NCBI RefSeq assembly: GCF_900094595.1
Contig: NZ_FMAD01000008.1
Span: forward strand, 124,001-188,000
Source: Cupriavidus alkaliphilus
GTDB taxonomy: Bacteria; Pseudomonadota; Gammaproteobacteria; Burkholderiales; Burkholderiaceae
Direction: 5' to 3'
DNA length: 64,000 nt
The number at the start of each line of letters is the position of its first letter. Position 1 is the first letter of the stretch. Below, piece by piece: positions 8,434-18,116 of the stretch. The notes below the pieces were generated by a model. That model ran no database searches. It had not been told where the DNA came from and worked only from the letters and a program-made list of their open reading frames with translations. The position numbers and the translations under genes are program-made.

Positions 8434-9660
8434 TCAGCCCGGCTTGCCGTCCACCCGCGGACGCGCCAGCCGCGGTGCATACGTCAGCGCATAAAGTCCG
8501 AAGCCCGCCACCCAGCACGCGCCCGCGCCCCATACCCAGTGCAGGTAGCCGGCGGGCCAGGCCATCGGCCCGAATACGCGCAACACCGCCGCCGCGGCCA
8601 CCAGCCAGTACGCCGCGGTCTCGGTGCGGCCGGCCACCAGCATGCGGCCGGTGTGGCCCAGCGCGGTGCGGGTAATCATGGCGATGATCGCCACGCCGAG
8701 CACGCCCACGGTGAACGCGTGCGTCGCCAGCCCGGCCATCACCAGGCCCAGCGCACCGAGCGCCTGCAGCAGCAGCGCCACCGGCAGCCACGCGTAGGCC
8801 AGGTGCAGCACCCACAGGATCGGCCGGTTGCCGACCGCATGGCCGCGCCACCCCGCCACGCGCGCACCCAGCACCAGCGCCGCCAGCAATGACAGCGCCG
8901 CCACCAGCCATCCGGGCACGGGCAGCAGGCCCGCCGCCAGCCCGAGCACCGCAGCGGGAATCACCAGCCGATCCACCTGCCGGTTCTGGCGCAACCGGAA
9001 GCCGGGAATCGCATTGGTGGTGAACATCGGGATCACGCGCCCGCCGATCACCACCACGAACAGCGTCACCAGCGCCACGCCGGCGCGGCAGGCCAGCATC
9101 GCGCCTGCGTCATGGCCGCGCGCCTGCAGCCACAGGCTGGCGATATCGGCCAGCGCCAGCAGCCATAGCGCGAGCGCCAGCGGATAGTTGCGGCGATTGC
9201 CGCCGCGCACCAGCGTGCGCGTAAAGGCCAGCGCCGCCAGCGGCAGGAACGCGGCTTCGATGGCGAAGGCAACGGTGCCCGGCGCCACCCACAGGCCCAC
9301 GCGTCCGGCCAGCCACAGCCCGAACAGCACGGCCAGTGCCGCGCCGGTCGGCGTGGGCTGCCCGGTCCAGGCCCGTCCCGCCGTGAACAGGAAACCCACC
9401 ACGATCGCCGCGCCAAAGCCGAACACCATTTCGTGCGCATGCCAGAACATCGCCGGCAGCGCCGGTGCCGGCGCGAACGCGTGCACGCCGGCCAGCATTG
9501 CCGACCACGCCGCGATCGCCAGCGCGGCAAACACCGCGCCGCCCAGATAGAACGGGCGGAAGCCCAGCGCAAACAGGGCAAAGCCACGTGGCGGCGGGCC
9601 CGCAGGGGCCTTGCCGGAAGGCGGCATGCGCCGCGCGGGAAGGATGGGAATGGTGTCCAT
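8434..9660 (-). CDS. nnrS: NnrS-family heme-copper membrane protein
   Basis: The protein has 408 residues and about 12 hydrophobic helices. It matches the NnrS family, a heme- and copper-containing membrane protein linked to denitrification and to protection from nitrosative stress. Family motifs seen are FALFALGFRPFYLGGA near the N-terminus, PAMFWHAHEMVFGFGAAIVVGFLFTA split across TM2-3 with conserved His and Glu, VVVIGGRVIPMFTTNAIPG in the middle, and AFTVGVLGVAIIAMITRTALGHTGR towards the C-terminus. The ATG giving MDTIPILPARR is preferred over an upstream extension. It is divergent from narK1 by about 230 bp, so it may share control with the nar genes. Confidence 0.9.
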   Translation of the reverse strand: MDTIPILPARRMPPSGKAPAGPPPRGFALFALGFRPFYLGGAVFAALAIAAWSAMLAGVHAFAPAPALPAMFWHAHEMVFGFGAAIVVGFLFTAGRAWTGQPTPTGAALAVLFGLWLAGRVGLWVAPGTVAFAIEAAFLPLAALAFTRTLVRGGNRRNYPLALALWLLALADIASLWLQARGHDAGAMLACRAGVALVTLFVVVIGGRVIPMFTTNAIPGFRLRQNRQVDRLVIPAAVLGLAAGLLPVPGWLVAALSLLAALVLGARVAGWRGHAVGNRPILWVLHLAYAWLPVALLLQALGALGLVMAGLATHAFTVGVLGVAIIAMITRTALGHTGRMLVAGRTETAAYWLVAAAAVLRVFGPMAWPAGYLHWVWGAGACWVAGFGLYALTYAPRLARPRVDGKPG

Positions 9661-9894
9661 GACTGGAGAGCGCAATGAGGATGCGGCGCGGGTTTCGCCG
9701 CGGCGGCGCAACGTGATGCGCCGCAAGTCGTCCCCACGATAGCACCGCCGCCGCGCCGGCGACCTCCCCCGGTAGAACTACTTCCAAAGGCAGTCAGCGC
9801 CCGCGCCTGCGCTGTGCGGCCGGCGAATAGGCAGCACCAGCGCCCGCCCCTACTCTGGCATCACCCCCGCCAAAGTTGACACAGGAGCATGGCC

Positions 9895-11175
9895 ATGGCC
9901 ACCCAACCCCGCGCGCCGGAGCCGATCCCGCCCGGCGCCGCAATAACACTGGCGTCCAGTACTTTTGCCTTCACCATCTGTTTTGCCGTGTGGATGCTGT
10001 TCGCGGTCCTCGGCATTCCCCTCAAGCAACAGCTCGGCCTCAACGACACCGAATTCGGCCTGCTCGCCGCCACCCCGGTGCTGAGCGGCTCGCTGATCCG
10101 CGTGCCGCTGGGGCTGTGGACCGACCGCTTCGGCGGCCGCATCGTGTTCTTCGTGCTGATGCTGGCCACCGTGATCCCGATCTGGCTGATCTCGTACGCG
10201 ACCACGCTGTGGCAGCTGCTGGTGCTGGGCCTGTTCGTCGGCCTGGCGGGCGGCTCGTTCTCGGTCGGCACGCCCTACGTGGCGCGCTGGTTCCCGCGCT
10301 CGCGCCAGGGGCTGGCGATGGGCATCTTCGGCGCCGGCAACTCGGGCGCGGCGCTGACCAAGTTCGTCGCGCCGGCGCTGATCCTGGCGGCCGGCACCTG
10401 GACCGTGGTGCCGCGCGTGTATTCGGTGGCGATGCTGGTCACCGCGCTGCTGTTCTGGGTGTTCTCGCGCAGCAACCCGGCGCACATGGTCAAGTCCAGC
10501 GTCGGCTGGCGCGAGCAGCTGGCGGTGATGCGCGACCCGCGCGTGTGGCGCTACTCGCAGTACTACTCGGTGGTGTTCGGTGGCTATGTCGGCCTGTCGC
10601 TGTGGATGACCAAGTACTACATCGGCGAATACGGCTTCGACATCAAGGTGGCGGCCTTCCTCGCCGCCTGCTTCTCGCTGCCGGGCGGCGTGCTGCGCGC
10701 GATCGGCGGCTGGATCTCGGACCGCTACGGTGCCCATCGCACCACCTGGTGGGTGATGTGGGTGAGCTGGGTCGGCTTCTTCCTGCTCAGCTATCCGCAG
10801 ACCGATTTCATCGTCCAGACCACCAGCGGCCCGCAGGCCTTCCGCATCGCGCTGACGCCCACGCTCTTCACCATCCTGCTGTTCGTGGTCGGCATCGCCT
10901 TCGCCATCGGCAAGGCCTCGGTGTTCAAGTTCATTTCCAACGACTTCACCCACAACATCGGCGCGGTTTCCGGCGTGGTGGGCCTGGCCGGCGGCCTGGG
11001 CGGCTTCGTGCTGCCGATCCTGTTCGGCATGCTGGCCGACCTGACCGGCGTGCGCAGCAGCTGTTTCATGCTGATGTACGGCACCGTGTGCGTGAGCCTG
11101 GTGTGGATGCATTACAGCCACCGCGCCGAACGCCAGCGCAAGGCCCAGGCCGTGGGCCTGACCCAGGCGGCCTGA
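9895..11175 (+). CDS. narK1: NarK1-type nitrate transporter (type I, proton symport)
   Basis: The protein has 426 residues and 12 membrane helices of the nitrate/nitrite porter branch of the MFS. A type I NarK is a nitrate/proton symporter. Signature features are the TM1 end WMLFAVLGIPLKQQLGL, the TM2 stretch ATPVLSGSLIRVPLGLWTDRFGGR, the nitrate-signature helix LAGGSFSVGTPYVARWFPRSRQGLAMGIFGAGNSG split over TM4-5 (conserved Gly-rich motif and Arg), and the second Gly-rich motif NIGAVSGVVGLAGGLGGF in TM11. An ATG at 9889 is also in frame, but AGGAG at 9883-9887 is correctly spaced only for 9895. It is followed by narK2 after 54 bp, and the two probably act as one unit in import and export of nitrate and nitrite. 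Confidence 0.92.
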   Translation: MATQPRAPEPIPPGAAITLASSTFAFTICFAVWMLFAVLGIPLKQQLGLNDTEFGLLAATPVLSGSLIRVPLGLWTDRFGGRIVFFVLMLATVIPIWLISYATTLWQLLVLGLFVGLAGGSFSVGTPYVARWFPRSRQGLAMGIFGAGNSGAALTKFVAPALILAAGTWTVVPRVYSVAMLVTALLFWVFSRSNPAHMVKSSVGWREQLAVMRDPRVWRYSQYYSVVFGGYVGLSLWMTKYYIGEYGFDIKVAAFLAACFSLPGGVLRAIGGWISDRYGAHRTTWWVMWVSWVGFFLLSYPQTDFIVQTTSGPQAFRIALTPTLFTILLFVVGIAFAIGKASVFKFISNDFTHNIGAVSGVVGLAGGLGGFVLPILFGMLADLTGVRSSCFMLMYGTVCVSLVWMHYSHRAERQRKAQAVGLTQAA

Positions 11176-11229
11176 CGCGGCACTGACCACCCTGCGCCTG
11201 CGCGCATTCTTCCTCAAGGCACACTGATC

Positions 11230-12615
11230 ATGACCTCATCCGTACTCACCCGCTGGGAGCCCGAGAACGCGGCGTTCTGGCAAAGCGAGGGCGAGCGCAT
11301 CGCCTACCGCAACCTGTGGATCTCGATCCCGGCGCTGATGCTGGCCTTCGTGGTCTGGATGCTGTGGAGCGTGGTCGCGGTCAACCTCGACCGCGCCGGC
11401 TTCCAGTTCACCAAGAACCAGCTGTTCTGGCTGACCGCGCTGCCGGCGCTGTCGGGCGCCACGCTGCGCATCTTCTACTCGTTCCTGGTGCCGGTGTTCG
11501 GCGGGCGCCGCTTCACCGCGATCTCCACCGTGCTGCTGCTGATCCCCGCGCTGGGCATGGGCTTCGCGCTGCGCGACCCGTCCACCGGCTATCCCACGCT
11601 GCTGGTGCTGGCGCTGCTGTGCGGGCTGGGCGGCGCCAACTTCAGTTCGTCGATGGCCAATATCAGCTTCTTCTTCCCCAAGGCGAAGAAGGGGCTGGCC
11701 ACCGGGCTGAATGCCGGCATCGGCAACCTGGGCGTGTCGGTGGTGCAGTTCGTCACGCCGCTGGTGGTGTCGCTGGCGGTGTTCGGCGCGCTCGGCGGCG
11801 AGCCGCAGCAATACCAGGCCAACGGCGCCACGCAGAACCTGTGGCTGCAGAACGCCGGCTTTATCTGGGTGCCGTTCATCGTGGTGTCGGCACTGGCCGC
11901 GTGGTTTGGCATGCATGACATCGCCGACGCCAAGGCCTCGTTCGCCGAACAGGCCGTGATCTTCAAGCGCAAGCACAACTGGCTGATGTGCTGGCTCTAC
12001 GTGGGCACTTTCGGCTCGTTCATCGGCTTCTCGGCCGGGCTGGCGCTGCTGACCAAGTCGCAGTTCCCGGGCGTGAACCCCACCGCCTATGCCTTCCTGG
12101 GGCCGCTGGTCGGGGCGCTGACGCGTCCCGTGGGCGGCTGGATCTCCGACAAGCTCGGCGGCGCGCGCGTCACGCTGTGGACCTTCGTCGGCATGATCGC
12201 GGCGGTGTTCGCGGTGCTGGCGGCGCTGCCGCACGACGGCGCCGGCGGCAACTTCACGTACTTCCTCGCGGCCTTCATCGCATTGTTTGCGCTGACCGGC
12301 ATCGGCAACGGCTCGACCTTCCGCATGATCCCGGTGATCTTCCTGACCGAGCGCCAGCGCGCCGCGAAGGGCAAGGGCGACGCCGCGCAACGCCAGGCGC
12401 TGCAGGACGCCGGCAAGGAATCCGCCGCGGTGCTGGGCTTTTCGGGCGCGATCGGCGCCTACGGCGGCTTCTTCATCCCCAAGAGCTTCGGCACCTCGCT
12501 GGAGCTGACCGGTGCGCCCGACGCCGCGCTGTACTGCTTTATCGCCTTCTATGTCAGCTGCGTGCTGGTGACGTGGTGGCATTACGCGCGCCGCAACGCC
12601 CCCATGCCCTGCTGA
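11230..12615 (+). CDS. narK2: NarK2-type nitrate/nitrite antiporter (type II)
   Basis: This 461-residue MFS protein is the type II NarK, thought to exchange external nitrate for internal nitrite. It carries an N-terminal extension with WEPENAAFWQSEGERIAYRN, typical of E. coli NarK-like proteins, the TM2 motif ALPALSGATLRIFYSF, the nitrate signature GLGGANFSSSMANISFFFPKAKKG split over TM4-5, the helix GLNAGIGNLGVSVVQ, and a long cytoplasmic loop in the C-half with FLTERQRAAKGKGDAAQRQ. A second Gly-rich signature, ESAAVLGFSGAIGAYGGFFIP, is near residue 397. It lies 54 bp after narK1 and 189 bp before narG. The tandem narK1-narK2 arrangement is common in denitrifiers. Confidence 0.92.
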   Translation: MTSSVLTRWEPENAAFWQSEGERIAYRNLWISIPALMLAFVVWMLWSVVAVNLDRAGFQFTKNQLFWLTALPALSGATLRIFYSFLVPVFGGRRFTAISTVLLLIPALGMGFALRDPSTGYPTLLVLALLCGLGGANFSSSMANISFFFPKAKKGLATGLNAGIGNLGVSVVQFVTPLVVSLAVFGALGGEPQQYQANGATQNLWLQNAGFIWVPFIVVSALAAWFGMHDIADAKASFAEQAVIFKRKHNWLMCWLYVGTFGSFIGFSAGLALLTKSQFPGVNPTAYAFLGPLVGALTRPVGGWISDKLGGARVTLWTFVGMIAAVFAVLAALPHDGAGGNFTYFLAAFIALFALTGIGNGSTFRMIPVIFLTERQRAAKGKGDAAQRQALQDAGKESAAVLGFSGAIGAYGGFFIPKSFGTSLELTGAPDAALYCFIAFYVSCVLVTWWHYARRNAPMPC

Positions 12616-12632
12616 ACGCCCTGCCGGCCGGA

Positions 12633-12650
12633 CTAGTTCTTCGGAACTAG
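12633..12650. promoter_or_regulatory. Hairpin/dyad with a TTCG loop upstream of narG
   Basis: A 7-bp perfect inverted repeat (CTAGTTC with GAACTAG) encloses TTCG, giving a C(UUCG)G tetraloop in RNA. Read as DNA, it holds two TAGTTCY heptamers in inverted orientation spaced by 2 bp, the layout used by NarL/NarP-type regulators. It lies 17 bp after the narK2 stop and about 155 bp before narG, so it may also end some narK2 transcripts. Confidence 0.45.
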
Positions 12651-12804
12651 GCCCGCGCCGGACACCTCCCCCGATCGCCACCCGGCGGCTGTTCCACCAG
12701 CGAATTGGCCGCCGCCCCGCTCCCCCATAAGCTCGAGGTGTCCCTGCAAATGCTCCCGGGCAACCGTCGGAGCCCCGCAGAATAGCCTCGCGGAGAACAA
12801 GCAA

Positions 12805-15800
12805 ATGAGTCATTTCCTGGATCGACTGAAGTTCATGTCGCGCGTCAAGTCCACCTATGCGGACGGCCACGGCGCGGTGGTGAACGAAGACCGCAAGTGG
12901 GAAGACGGCTACCGCAGCCGCTGGCAGCACGACAAGATCGTGCGCTCCACCCACGGCGTGAACTGCACCGGCTCGTGCTCCTGGAAGGTCTACGTCAAGA
13001 ACGGCCTGATCACCTGGGAAACGCAGCAGACCGACTACCCGCGCACGCGCCCGGACCTGCCCAACCATGAACCGCGCGGCTGCCCGCGCGGCGCCTCGTA
13101 CAGCTGGTACGTCTACTCCGCGCAGCGCGTCAAGTACCCGATGATCCGCGGCCGGCTGATGGAAATGTGGCGCGAGGCCCGCAAGACCATGGACCCGATC
13201 GCAGCCTGGGAATCGATCAGCCAGGATCCGAAGAAGGCGGCACGGTACAAGAGCGTGCGCGGCCAGGGCGGCTTCGTGCGCGCCGACTGGAACACCGCCA
13301 CCGAGATGATCGCCGCGGCCAACGCCTTTACCGTGAAGAAGTTCGGCCCGGACCGCGTGATCGGCTTCTCGCCGATCCCGGCGATGTCGATGGTGTCCTA
13401 TGCCGCGGGCGCGCGCTACCTGAGCCTGCTCGGCGGCGCCTGCCTGTCGTTCTATGACTGGTACTGCGACCTGCCGCCGGCCAGCCCGCAGATCTGGGGC
13501 GAGCAGACCGACGTGCCCGAATCGGCCGACTGGTACAACTCCACCTACCTGATGGTGTGGGGCTCAAACGTGCCGCAGACGCGCACCCCCGACGCCCACT
13601 TCTACACCGAGGTGCGCTACAAGGGCACCAAGACCGTCGCGGTCTCTTCCGACTTCGGCGAGATGGTCAAGTTCGGCGATATCTGGCTGGCGCCGAAGCA
13701 AGGCACCGATGCCGCGCTGGCCATGGCGATGGGCCACGTGGTGCTCAAGGAATTCCATGCCAGCGGCAAGTCCGCGTACTTCCGCGACTATGTGAAGCAG
13801 TACACCGACATGCCGATGCTGGTGCTGCTGCGCGAGCATGGCGACACGCTGGTGCCCGACCACTTCCTGCGTGCCTCGCACCTGGCCGACAACCTCGGCG
13901 AAGCCAACCATCCGGAATGGAAGACGCTGCTGGTCGACGACGCCACCGGCGAGATCGTCGCGCCCAACGGCTCGATCGGCTTCCGCTGGGGCGAAGCCGC
14001 GCACAACGACGGCGCAAAGGTGGGCCGCTGGAACCTGGAACTGAAGGACGGCGGCAGCGGCCGCGCGGTCGAGCCGCGCCTGTCGCTGCTCGGCCACGGT
14101 GACGAAGTGGTCGAGGTCGGCTTCCCCTACTTCGGCGGCGAGCACGACGAGCTGCTGCGCCGCCGCGTGCCGGCGCGCCGCATCACGCTGGCCGACGGCA
14201 GCAGCGCGCTGGTGGCGACCGTGTACGACCTGCAGATGGCCAACTACGGTGTCGACCAGGGCCTGGGCGGTCCCAACGTGGCGTCGTCGTATGAGGACGA
14301 CGTGCCCTACACCCCGGCCTGGCAGGAAAAGCACACCTCGGTGCCGGCCCGCCTGGTGACACAGGTTGCGCGCGAGTTCGCCGACAACGCCGATCGCACG
14401 CAAGGCAAGAGCATGGTGATCGTCGGTGCCGCGCTGAACCACTGGTACCACAACGACATGATCTACCGCGGCATCATCAACCTGCTGATGATGTGCGGCT
14501 GCATCGGCAAGAGCGGCGGCGGCTGGGCCCACTATGTCGGCCAGGAGAAGCTGCGCCCGCAGTTCGGCTGGGCCCCGCTGGCCTTCGGCCTGGACTGGTC
14601 GCGCCCGCCGCGCCAGATGAACGGCACCTCGTTCTTCTACAACCACACCAGCCAGTGGCGCCACGAGAAGCTGGCCGTCGACGAGATCCTGTCGCCGACC
14701 GCCGACCGCAAGCGCTATGACGGCCTGTCGCTGCTGGACCTGAACGCCAGGTCCGAGCGCATGGGCTGGCTGCCGTCGGCGCCTCAGCTCGGCACCAATC
14801 CGCTCGACGTGGTCGACGCGGCCGAACGGGCCGGCAAGGATCCGGTGGCCTACACGGTCGAGCAACTGAAGTCGGGCGCGCTGCAGTTCGCCTGCGACGA
14901 TCCCGACAACCCGGCCAACTTCCCGCGCAATATGTTCGTGTGGCGCTCCAACATCCTGGGCAGCTCGGGCAAGGGACATGAGTATTTCCTGAAGTACCTG
15001 CTGGGCACACAGAACGCCGTGTTCGGCGACGAAGCCGACGCGATCACGCCGAGCGAAGTCAACGTGCGCCCGGCCGCCGAAGGCAAGCTCGACCTGCTGA
15101 CCGTGCTCGACTTCCGCATGAGCACCACCTGCCTGTACGGCGACATCGTGCTGCCGACGGCAACGTGGTACGAGAAGGACGACCTCAACACGTCCGACAT
15201 GCACCCCTTCATCCACCCGCTGTCCGAAGCCGTGCAGCCGCTGTGGGAAAGCAAGACCGACTGGGAGATCTACAAGGCCATTGCGAAGAAATTCAGCGAG
15301 ATCGCCGGCCCGTACCTCGGCACGCGCAAAGACCTGGTCTGCACGCCGCTGCTGCACGACACCCCGGGCGAACTCGGCCAGCCATTCGAGCCGAAGGACT
15401 GGAAGGCCGGCGAGTGCGACCTGATCCCGGGCAAGACCGCGCCGTCGATGACGGTGGTCGAGCGCAACTACGCCGACATCTACAAGAAATTCACCTCGAT
15501 CGGCCCGCTGCTGGACAAGCTCGGCAATGGCGGCAAGGGCATCAACTGGAACACCCAGCATGAGGTGAAGGAAATCGGCGACCTGAGCCACACGGTAACG
15601 GAGCCCGGCGTGAGCCAGGGCCGCCCGAAGCTCGAAACGGCCATCGACGCCGCCGAGATGATCCTGACCTTCGCTCCCGAAACCAACGGCCACGTCGCCG
15701 TCAAGGCGTGGGAAGCGCTGTCGAAGATCACCGGCCGCGACCACACCCATCTCGCCGAAGGGCGCGAGCACGACAAGATCCGCTTCCGCGACGTGCAGGC

Positions 15801-16542
15801 GCAGCCGCGCAAGATCATCTCCGCGCCGACGTGGTCGGGGCTGGAATCGGAAGAGGTCAGCTACAACGCCGGCTACACCAACGTGCACGAGCTGATCCCC
15901 TGGCGCACGCTGACCGGCCGCCAGCAGTTCTGGCAGGACCATCGCTGGATGCTGGACTTCGGCGAAGGCGCGTGCGTGTACAAGCCGGCCATCGACACCA
16001 AGACCGTGGCGCCGATGCTGGGCAAGAAGCCCAACGGCAATCCGGAGCTGGTGCTGAACTGGATCACGCCGCACCAGAAGTGGGGCATCCACTCCACCTA
16101 TTCCGACAACCTGCGCATGCTGACGCTGTCGCGCGGCGGCCCGCACGTATGGATCTCGGAAGCCGAGGCCAAGGCCAACGGCATCCGCGACAACGACTGG
16201 GTCGAGGTCTTCAACGTCAACGGCACGCTGACGGCGCGCGTGGTGGTGTCGCAGCGCGTGCCCAAGGGCATGTGTTTGATGTACCACGCCCAGGAAAAGA
16301 TCGTGAATGTGCCGGGCGCCGAAACCAGCGGCATGCGTGGCGGCATCCACAACTCGGTCACGCGCGCCGTGACCAAGCCCACGCACATGATCGGCGGCTA
16401 CGCGCAGCTGGCCTACGGCTTCAACTACTACGGCACCGTCGGCAGCAACCGCGACGAGTTCGTGATCCTGCGCAAGATGAAGAAGGTCGACTGGCTCGAA
16501 GGGCCGCTCGTGGAATCGAACAAGGAAGGAGCAACGCAATGA
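12805..16542 (+). CDS. narG: Respiratory nitrate reductase alpha subunit
   Basis: The 1245-residue protein is the catalytic Mo-bisMGD subunit of the membrane-bound, cytoplasm-facing nitrate reductase, reducing nitrate to nitrite with electrons from quinol through NarH and NarI. The FS0 cluster ligands are His50, Cys54, Cys58 and Cys93 (in THGVNCTGSCSW and RGCPRG), identical in position to the E. coli enzyme. The Mo ligand is the Asp of SFYDWYCDLPPASP at residue 218. No twin-arginine signal is present, but the N-terminal vestige typical of NarG is retained. Length matches the family (about 1240-1260). AGAACAAGCAA precedes the ATG. The stop overlaps the narH start as ATGA, so translation is coupled. 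Confidence 0.97.
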   Translation: MSHFLDRLKFMSRVKSTYADGHGAVVNEDRKWEDGYRSRWQHDKIVRSTHGVNCTGSCSWKVYVKNGLITWETQQTDYPRTRPDLPNHEPRGCPRGASYSWYVYSAQRVKYPMIRGRLMEMWREARKTMDPIAAWESISQDPKKAARYKSVRGQGGFVRADWNTATEMIAAANAFTVKKFGPDRVIGFSPIPAMSMVSYAAGARYLSLLGGACLSFYDWYCDLPPASPQIWGEQTDVPESADWYNSTYLMVWGSNVPQTRTPDAHFYTEVRYKGTKTVAVSSDFGEMVKFGDIWLAPKQGTDAALAMAMGHVVLKEFHASGKSAYFRDYVKQYTDMPMLVLLREHGDTLVPDHFLRASHLADNLGEANHPEWKTLLVDDATGEIVAPNGSIGFRWGEAAHNDGAKVGRWNLELKDGGSGRAVEPRLSLLGHGDEVVEVGFPYFGGEHDELLRRRVPARRITLADGSSALVATVYDLQMANYGVDQGLGGPNVASSYEDDVPYTPAWQEKHTSVPARLVTQVAREFADNADRTQGKSMVIVGAALNHWYHNDMIYRGIINLLMMCGCIGKSGGGWAHYVGQEKLRPQFGWAPLAFGLDWSRPPRQMNGTSFFYNHTSQWRHEKLAVDEILSPTADRKRYDGLSLLDLNARSERMGWLPSAPQLGTNPLDVVDAAERAGKDPVAYTVEQLKSGALQFACDDPDNPANFPRNMFVWRSNILGSSGKGHEYFLKYLLGTQNAVFGDEADAITPSEVNVRPAAEGKLDLLTVLDFRMSTTCLYGDIVLPTATWYEKDDLNTSDMHPFIHPLSEAVQPLWESKTDWEIYKAIAKKFSEIAGPYLGTRKDLVCTPLLHDTPGELGQPFEPKDWKAGECDLIPGKTAPSMTVVERNYADIYKKFTSIGPLLDKLGNGGKGINWNTQHEVKEIGDLSHTVTEPGVSQGRPKLETAIDAAEMILTFAPETNGHVAVKAWEALSKITGRDHTHLAEGREHDKIRFRDVQAQPRKIISAPTWSGLESEEVSYNAGYTNVHELIPWRTLTGRQQFWQDHRWMLDFGEGACVYKPAIDTKTVAPMLGKKPNGNPELVLNWITPHQKWGIHSTYSDNLRMLTLSRGGPHVWISEAEAKANGIRDNDWVEVFNVNGTLTARVVVSQRVPKGMCLMYHAQEKIVNVPGAETSGMRGGIHNSVTRAVTKPTHMIGGYAQLAYGFNYYGTVGSNRDEFVILRKMKKVDWLEGPLVESNKEGATQ

Positions 16543-18089
16543 AGATCCGCGCCCAGGTAGCCATGGTGCTGAACCTCGACAAGTGCATCGGCTGCCATAC
16601 CTGCTCCGTGACCTGCAAGAACGTGTGGACCAGCCGCGACGGCGTCGAGTACGCGTGGTTCAACAACGTCGAGACCAAGCCCGGCATCGGCTATCCCAAG
16701 GAATGGGAGAACCAGGACAAGTGGCAGGGCGGCTGGAAGCGCAATGCCGACGGCACGCTCGAGCCGCGCCAGGGCGGCAAGCTGAAGATCCTGGCGAACC
16801 TGTTCGCCAATCCCAACCTGCCGGCGATCGACGAGTACTACGAGCCCTTCACTTTCGACTACGAGCACCTGCAGAAGGCGCCGCTGTCGCAGACTCCGCC
16901 CACCGCGCGCCCGGTCTCAGTGCTGACCGGCCGCAAGATGGAAAAGATCGAGTGGGGCCCGAACTGGGAAGACGACCTCGGCGGCGAGTTCAGCTCGCGC
17001 GGCCGCGACAAGCTCTTCGACGACGTGCAGAAGGAGATGTACTCGACCTTCGAGAACACCTTCATGATGTACCTGCCGCGCCTGTGCGAGCACTGCCTGA
17101 ACCCGGCCTGCGTGGCCTCGTGCCCGTCGGGCTCGATCTACAAGCGCGAGGACGACGGCATCGTGCTGGTCGACCAGGACAAGTGCCGCGGCTGGCGCAT
17201 GTGCATCTCGGGCTGCCCGTACAAGAAGATCTATTTCAACTGGCAGAGCGGCAAGGCCGAGAAATGCCTGTTCTGCTATCCGCGCATCGAGGCCGGCCAG
17301 CCTACGGTCTGCTCCGAGACCTGCGTCGGCCGCATCCGCTACCTCGGCGTGATGCTGTACGACGCCGACCGCATCGAGCAGGCCGCGTCGGTGGCCGACG
17401 AGCGCGACCTGTACCAGTCGCAGCTCGACGTCTTCCTCGATCCGCACGACCCGGCAGTGCAGGCCGAGGCGCTGCGCCAGGGCATCCCGCAAAGCTGGCT
17501 CGACGCCGCGCGCAAGTCGCCGGTCTACAAGATGGCGTGCGAGTGGAAGGTCGCCTTCCCGCTGCACCCCGAGTACCGCACGCTGCCGATGGTCTGGTAC
17601 ATCCCGCCGCTGTCGCCGATCCAGTCGGCGGCCGAAGCGGGCCACATGGGCATGAACGGCATCATCCCCGACGTCAAGAGCCTGCGCATCCCGGTCAAGT
17701 ACCTGGCCAACCTGCTGACCGCGGGCGACGTGATGCCGGTGCTGTCGGCGCTGGACCGCATGCTGGCGATGCGTGCCTACAAGCGCTCGCAGGTGGTGGA
17801 CGGCGTGCAGGACCTCGACGTGCTGAAGCAGGTGGGCCTGACGCCCGCGCAGGTCGAGGACATGTACAAGACCATGGCCATCGCCAACTACGAGGACCGC
17901 TTCGTGATCCCGTCCTCGCACAAGGAGATGGTCGAGGACAGCTTCAACGACAAGGCCAGCTGCGGCTTCACCTTCGGCAACGGCTGCTCGGGCGGCACTT
18001 CGGACGGCGCGCTGTTCGGCAAGAAGCCGCAGGGCAGCGTGCATTTCGTCGACATGCCCAGGTCGCGCAAGAAGGCCGTGATGAGCTGA
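16539..18089 (+). CDS. narH: Respiratory nitrate reductase beta (iron-sulfur) subunit
   Basis: NarH carries one [3Fe-4S] and three [4Fe-4S] clusters and passes electrons from NarI to NarG. All four ligand groups are visible: CIGCHTCSVTC (residues 16-26), CEHCLNPACVASCPSG, CRGWRMCISGCPYK (Trp in place of one Cys, which defines the 3Fe cluster) and CLFCYPR with a later CSETCVGR. The length of 516 residues is normal. The start codon overlaps the narG stop by 4 bp. The C-terminal region from about residue 440 includes a Gly/Cys-rich stretch (CGFTFGNGCSGG) that is usual for beta-proteobacterial NarH. Confidence 0.97.
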   Translation: MKIRAQVAMVLNLDKCIGCHTCSVTCKNVWTSRDGVEYAWFNNVETKPGIGYPKEWENQDKWQGGWKRNADGTLEPRQGGKLKILANLFANPNLPAIDEYYEPFTFDYEHLQKAPLSQTPPTARPVSVLTGRKMEKIEWGPNWEDDLGGEFSSRGRDKLFDDVQKEMYSTFENTFMMYLPRLCEHCLNPACVASCPSGSIYKREDDGIVLVDQDKCRGWRMCISGCPYKKIYFNWQSGKAEKCLFCYPRIEAGQPTVCSETCVGRIRYLGVMLYDADRIEQAASVADERDLYQSQLDVFLDPHDPAVQAEALRQGIPQSWLDAARKSPVYKMACEWKVAFPLHPEYRTLPMVWYIPPLSPIQSAAEAGHMGMNGIIPDVKSLRIPVKYLANLLTAGDVMPVLSALDRMLAMRAYKRSQVVDGVQDLDVLKQVGLTPAQVEDMYKTMAIANYEDRFVIPSSHKEMVEDSFNDKASCGFTFGNGCSGGTSDGALFGKKPQGSVHFVDMPRSRKKAVMS

Positions 18090-18116
18090 ACGCCCGCGAA
18101 CGAACCGGAGAACAAC

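Noticed and set aside
9661..9894. FNR box between nnrS and narK1
   Set aside because: Only a weak GTGATGCGCCGCAAG-like partial match near 9713 was present; both half-sites deviate from TTGAT-N4-ATCAA.
13564..16539. 991-codon minus-strand frame opposite narG
   Set aside because: It mirrors narG codon bias in a high-GC genome and shows no recognisable protein features or start signals.
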